8,033 nucleotides of DNA, taken from assembly GCA_031283865.1 (NCBI GenBank), contig JAITAX010000224.1:1-8033 (forward strand), read 5' to 3'. Under the pieces are notes generated by a model, which was not told the DNA's origin, made no database searches, and saw only the letters and a program-made list of their open reading frames with translations. Source of the stretch: Eubacteriales Family XIII. Incertae Sedis bacterium. Lineage in GTDB: Bacteria; Bacillota; Clostridia; Peptostreptococcales; Anaerovoracaceae. This document shows, one piece after another, positions 4,560 to 8,033 of this stretch. Each line of letters begins with the position of its first letter. The stretch's first letter is position 1. A program made the translations under genes and the position numbers.

Positions 4560-6551
4560 ATGGACGATCATCTGCTGAACCCCTATTTTTTCGCCTACAA
4601 CCCGGAGTTGTTGGCCTTTGAGAACGCCTGGGTCAACTTCATGAAGAGCGGCAAGATCAAGAGCGCCGTCGTGAAGAAAACCGTGGCCGATTCCTGGGTG
4701 CGGTGCAGAGCCTTGGGGCTCGATCCGATGTCGAGCACCAACCTCCCCCTTTTGACCGCAGCGCAGGTGGCGGAAAAACTGCGGGAAAACGCGGAAATAC
4801 TGGCGATTGTAACGCCGTACATGGAATCGCTGTACGAGATCGTGAAAGGCTCCGGCCTCATCATTCACTATGTGGACGCGGACGGCTTCATCCTGAAGAG
4901 CATAGGCGACCGGGACACCCTGGAGATTGCGGAAAAGACCCTTTCCCTGCCGGGCGCGAATCGGCTGGAGCAAACGGCCGGCACCAACAGCATTGCGCTG
5001 GCCGTCATCACAAAGGCGCCGATTCAGATCGCGGGGGCGGAGCATTACGTGCACGTATTTCACCGCTGGACCTGCTCGTCCGCGCCCGTGCTGAACAGCG
5101 CGGGCGAAGTGATCTGCGTCATCAGCGTGGCGGGCCGCTACGAGATGATACACCAGCACACGCTGGGCATGGTTTCCTCCGTAGCCAGCGCCATAGAAAA
5201 CGAGAGCCGCATTCGCAGCATCAACGCGCGGCTCGTCGAGAACAACAGCCGTCTTCAGGCGATCATGGAAATGGTGCTGGAGGGCGTCGTCTACATCGGC
5301 AACGGAAAGATTACCCAGATCAACCTGCGCATGTGCGGCCTGATGGGCGAAGAACTCAACAATATCATCGGCCGGGACGCGGCGGAAGCGATCATCACCA
5401 CGCCGGCGCTCGGGGGTTTTCTCGGAAGCGAAGCGCAGTCATACGAAAACGAAGCGGTCATCATCCACGGCGGCGGCCAGCGATACAGTTGTTTTTTGGA
5501 CGTGCGGCCCATACGGGGCGAAGCGGGCAACGAGATCGGAAAGGTTGTCATCTTCAAGAGCATTCACGAGATCAAGGTGCTGGCCGGCAAGATCAAGAAT
5601 CAGGCCAAATACGAGTTCTCGGACATAATCGGCGCGTCGAAAGCCATACGGGAAAGCAAAACCTTGGCGCTGAAAGCCGCGGAACACACCATCCGCGTCG
5701 TCCTCGAGGGGGAAAGCGGCACCGGAAAAGAGATGTTCGCGCAGGCGATCCACAACAGAAGCGCGCGCCGGGACTATCCTTTCGTGGCGGTTGACTGCGG
5801 CGCCGTTCCCATAGAACTGTTGGAAAGTGAACTTTTCGGATACGAGGGCGGCGCGTTCACAGGCGCGAAAAAGGAGGGGAAACCCGGCGTTTTCGAACTG
5901 GCCGACGGCGGAACGATCTTCTTCGACGAGATTGGCAACATGTCGAACGAAATGCAGCAGAAGCTGCTGCGCGTTTTACAGGAGAGCGTTGTCACCCGCA
6001 TCGGCGGGACAAAGCAGATCCCCGTGGACGTGCGCGTCATAGCCGCCACGAACGTCAAGCTTGAGGACCGCATCGCGGAGGGGCTTTTCCGCCACGACCT
6101 GTATTACAGGCTGAACGTGGCGCATATCAAAACGCCGGCGCTTCGAGACAGGCGGGAAGACATTCCCCTGCTCATAGAGTCCTTTCTCGCGCGCATGACG
6201 CGGACAATGCGAAAGCGCGTGGACAAGCGCGCGATGGCCGTGCTCGCGTCTTTCGACTGGCCGGGCAACATCCGGCAACTGCAAAACGCGATAGAGTACG
6301 CCGCGATCATGTGCCGGAACGACACGATTTCCGTCGAAGATTTGCCGCTCGAACTGCAAAAGAGCCGGACGCTCCAACTGATGGGCGACCGCGAACGGCA
6401 GCCGAGCTTGCAGCAGGCGATGGGCGAATACGTGCGGCACGTGGTCGCCGCGAACAACGACAACGTGAGCCGCGCGTCCAAAATCCTCGATATCTCCCGA
6501 TCCACCGTCTATAAGTTCATGCGGGAAGGACGCGACGGATATGACGCCTGA
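4560..6551 (+). CDS. Sigma-54-dependent transcriptional activator, AcoR-like
   Basis: A 663-residue bacterial enhancer-binding protein that would use ATP to open sigma-54 promoters in response to a small molecule. Domains in order: an AcoR-type N-terminal GAF sensor region (about 45-220, with EQTAGTNSIALA at 137-148 and AGAEHYVHVFHRWTCSSAP at 158-176); a PAS domain (about 230-345); and the AAA+ domain (about 352-600) with Walker A GESGTGKE (384-391), the sigma-54-contacting loop GAFTGA (431-436), Walker B GTIFFDEIG (451-459), arginine-finger region FRHDLYYRL (510-518) and WPGNIRQLQN (567-576). A Fis-type HTH closes it (about 613-656, SRASKILDISRSTVYKFMRE). All catalytic motifs look intact. 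There is no response-regulator receiver domain, so it is ligand-controlled, not phosphorylated. The start is ATG 4560 with GGGAGG (4550-4555) 4 bases ahead; the frame's extension to 4395 overlaps the VOC gene and is spurious. It overlaps the next gene by 11 bp. Confidence 0.95.
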   Translation: MDDHLLNPYFFAYNPELLAFENAWVNFMKSGKIKSAVVKKTVADSWVRCRALGLDPMSSTNLPLLTAAQVAEKLRENAEILAIVTPYMESLYEIVKGSGLIIHYVDADGFILKSIGDRDTLEIAEKTLSLPGANRLEQTAGTNSIALAVITKAPIQIAGAEHYVHVFHRWTCSSAPVLNSAGEVICVISVAGRYEMIHQHTLGMVSSVASAIENESRIRSINARLVENNSRLQAIMEMVLEGVVYIGNGKITQINLRMCGLMGEELNNIIGRDAAEAIITTPALGGFLGSEAQSYENEAVIIHGGGQRYSCFLDVRPIRGEAGNEIGKVVIFKSIHEIKVLAGKIKNQAKYEFSDIIGASKAIRESKTLALKAAEHTIRVVLEGESGTGKEMFAQAIHNRSARRDYPFVAVDCGAVPIELLESELFGYEGGAFTGAKKEGKPGVFELADGGTIFFDEIGNMSNEMQQKLLRVLQESVVTRIGGTKQIPVDVRVIAATNVKLEDRIAEGLFRHDLYYRLNVAHIKTPALRDRREDIPLLIESFLARMTRTMRKRVDKRAMAVLASFDWPGNIRQLQNAIEYAAIMCRNDTISVEDLPLELQKSRTLQLMGDRERQPSLQQAMGEYVRHVVAANNDNVSRASKILDISRSTVYKFMREGRDGYDA

Positions 6552-7914
6552 GAAATACGATCTGGTAGTCAAAGGCGGGACGGTGATTCGCTTTTCGCCG
6601 GACAGCGCGGAGCAGGCCAACATCGGCGTCATCGGCCGGAAGATCGCCGCCGTGTCCGCGGCGCCGATGGAGGGAAAGCAAACCATCGACGCGACGGGGC
6701 GCGTGGTCGCGCCGGGCTTCATCGATTTTCATTCGCACGTCAGCGGCAAGCGATTTTCCGCCGAATGCGTGCTGCGGCAGGGCGCCACGACGACAATCGG
6801 CGGCGAACGCAACTTCGACGGCAAGCTCATACGGCAGATCTCCGAACAGGGTTTTCTCATCAACCACGGATTCTACATCTCTCAGTCCTTTACCCTGCGC
6901 CGCGCGGTGGGTATGCGCGACGTTTACAGCGCGGCCACGGCTTCGGAGATCGCCGAGATGAACATGCTCGCGGAGCAGTTTTTGAAAAACGGCGCCTTTG
7001 GCATCCACTTCGGCCTCGAATACGTCCCCGGCACGTCGGCGTCCGAATTGATCGGTATCGCGGAGGTGGCGAAAACCTACGACCGCATCCTCTTGATTCA
7101 CATGCGCGGGGACGGCAAGACGGCGCTCAAGCACTTCGAAGAGGTGGAGCGCATCATGAAAGAAACGGGCGTGGCCGTACATCTCCTGCACTTAGCCTAT
7201 ATGACGGGCTTTCGCGGCATCATGCCCAAGGCGCTGGCCGTCATCCGCAGAATGCGGGACGAGGGCTATGACATCACGGCGGACACAGGCCTGTACGCGG
7301 CCTATCCCAACTGTATCGGCTCCTCCCTGCTGAAAGGGGACTGGATGAAGCGCTACAACCGGGGTACGGACATCAAGGTGATGATCTCCTCCGGCATATA
7401 CACGGGCGAATTTTGCACCGAAGAAAAATTCCTTTACCTGCGTGAAAACTTTCCGGCGACGCTCGTGACGATCTTTGCCTGCGACGAAACGGAAATCGTG
7501 CGGGCGGTGCAGGAACCCTATATGCTCATCTCTTCCAACGCGGCGGACGGCCCGCACTATGAGAACGTCGGACACCCGGAAACCGCGGGAACTTTTCCGC
7601 GCCTGATCGGACGCTATGCGCGGGATGAAGCGCAGCTGCCCCTGACGGAGGCGATCCGCAAAATCACCTGGGGTCCCGCGCAGCGCTTTCGCATCCCGGA
7701 CAAGGGAAACATCGACAAAGGTTTCGACGCGGACATGGTGATCTTCGACTACGACCGCATCATCGACAAAGCGGACTACGTCGGCTTCGGCGACCCCAAC
7801 GCGCCGCCTGCGGGGATCGACTGCGTCATCGTGAACGGCGAGATCGTCTGCCGGGACGGCACGGTCTTCTGCGACAGACAACCCGGCAGCCACCTGAAAT
7901 ACAGGCCGGACTGA
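6541..7914 (+). CDS. Amidohydrolase, D-aminoacylase (N-acyl-D-amino acid deacylase) family
   Basis: A 457-residue cytoplasmic metal-dependent amidohydrolase. Residues 1-55 and the last ~60 form the usual beta-sandwich; the barrel lies between. Family marks: PGFIDFHSH with metal ligands His64 and His66, GLEYVPGTSASEL (158-170), HMRGDG (His187), HLLHLAY (His214/His217), ADG with Asp336, HPETAGTFPR (345-354) and GNIDKGFDADMVIFD (389-403), the last two typical of D-aminoacylases. These release D-amino acids from N-acyl-D-amino acids. The canonical GNCG motif with the metal-bridging Cys is absent: the equivalent stretch is GGERN (87-91), and the usual SDG is ADG, so this is a divergent branch with an unproven substrate. 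The ATG lies inside the activator gene (11-bp overlap), with GGAAGGA at 6524-6530, indicating coupled translation. Dihydroorotase- or hydantoinase-like activity is a less likely alternative. Confidence 0.85.
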   Translation: MTPEKYDLVVKGGTVIRFSPDSAEQANIGVIGRKIAAVSAAPMEGKQTIDATGRVVAPGFIDFHSHVSGKRFSAECVLRQGATTTIGGERNFDGKLIRQISEQGFLINHGFYISQSFTLRRAVGMRDVYSAATASEIAEMNMLAEQFLKNGAFGIHFGLEYVPGTSASELIGIAEVAKTYDRILLIHMRGDGKTALKHFEEVERIMKETGVAVHLLHLAYMTGFRGIMPKALAVIRRMRDEGYDITADTGLYAAYPNCIGSSLLKGDWMKRYNRGTDIKVMISSGIYTGEFCTEEKFLYLRENFPATLVTIFACDETEIVRAVQEPYMLISSNAADGPHYENVGHPETAGTFPRLIGRYARDEAQLPLTEAIRKITWGPAQRFRIPDKGNIDKGFDADMVIFDYDRIIDKADYVGFGDPNAPPAGIDCVIVNGEIVCRDGTVFCDRQPGSHLKYRPD

Positions 7915-7979
7915 ACAATTCCGCCCGAGCGGCTCGTCCGCATACGCCGCCGGCCGACGGGCCGGACTGAAATATAGGC
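7894..7979. repeat. Duplicated end of the amidohydrolase gene
   Basis: GGCCGGACTGAA at 7904-7915, which contains the stop codon, recurs exactly at 7960-7971; allowing one mismatch the match is 15 bp. CTGAAATACAGGC (7894-7906) recurs as CTGAAATATAGGC (7967-7979). The second copy also sits on a small hairpin, CCGGCC (7950-7955) with GGCCGG (7960-7965). The blocks occur in swapped order, as if the gene end had been partly duplicated tandemly. No protein can be assigned to the second copy. Confidence 0.5.
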
Positions 7980-7990
7980 GAAACTCCCGA

Positions 7991-8019
7991 AAAATATGTG
8001 CAAAATTTGCACATATTTT
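7991..8019. promoter_or_regulatory. 29-bp palindrome: operator or bidirectional terminator
   Basis: AAAATATGTGCAAA (7991-8004) and TTTGCACATATTTT (8006-8019) are perfect reverse complements around a single A. As RNA it would fold into a long hairpin (11 bp with a 7-base loop) preceded by A's and followed by TTTTGTTATT, so it could terminate the operon 77 bases after its last stop on either strand. The stem has only three G-C pairs, which is weak for a terminator, and the symmetry equally suits a dimeric repressor operator for a gene beyond the window. Confidence 0.55.
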
Positions 8020-8033
8020 GTTATTGTCCGGAA

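Noticed and set aside
4703..5794. A 363-codon plus-strand frame inside the sigma-54 activator gene
   Set aside because: It is the +1 frame of a conserved GAF-PAS-AAA+ protein in G+C-rich DNA; its product is Arg/Gly/His-rich with no domain.
5976..7191. Minus-strand frames opposite the activator and amidohydrolase
   Set aside because: They lie antisense to two conserved genes, and their translations show no family features.
7997..8011. Sigma-54 -24/-12 promoter within the terminal palindrome
   Set aside because: TTTGCA fits the -12, but the required GG at -24 is GT at 7998-7999, so the essential dinucleotide is missing.

Overview
The window looks like a chromosomal piece of a Gram-positive, low-to-mid-level taxon I would place in Firmicutes/Clostridia. 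The reasons are a Bacillus-type LexA box (GAAC-N4-GTTC) in the uvrB promoter, strong SD sequences, consensus sigma-A promoters, a lipobox lipoprotein, and an AcoR-like sigma-54 activator. Most of the window is G+C rich; the first ~1.1 kb is visibly A+T rich with a different codon choice. Genus cannot be read from the sequence.

Layout. (1) 1-1092: A+T-rich type II toxin-antitoxin module, an MqsR-like toxin (164-493) followed by an MqsA-like antitoxin with a Cys4 zinc-binding N-domain and an Xre-type HTH (502-1092). A near-consensus promoter (77-105) flanked by two inverted repeats precedes it. (2) 1200-1748: a secreted lipoprotein with a DUF4352-like beta-sandwich, with its own promoter. (3) 1749-1890: G+C-rich convergent intergenic with a stem-loop and degenerate CGGYCCGGNTTCG repeats. 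(4) 1891-3870, minus strand: complete uvrB with an SOS box inside its promoter. (5) 3871-4147: divergent intergenic (277 bases) holding the uvrB promoter, a repeat-rich patch and a strong plus-strand promoter. (6) 4148-7914: apparent three-gene operon of a glyoxalase I-like VOC protein, a GAF-PAS-AAA+-Fis sigma-54 activator, and a D-aminoacylase-like amidohydrolase overlapping the activator gene by 11 bp. (7) 7915-8033: short repeats and a 29-bp palindrome.

How the parts work together. The TA pair is a self-contained, probably self-repressing and probably acquired module. uvrB is a housekeeping DNA-repair gene under SOS control. The operon reads as small-molecule catabolism: the activator's N-terminal GAF and PAS domains would sense a metabolite and drive a sigma-54 promoter that I do not find in this window, while the amidohydrolase would cleave an amide such as an N-acyl-D-amino acid. 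No mobile element, CRISPR array, rRNA or tRNA was recognised. The nearest thing to a less-described system is the VOC/activator/divergent-deacylase operon with its altered metal-ligand motif.
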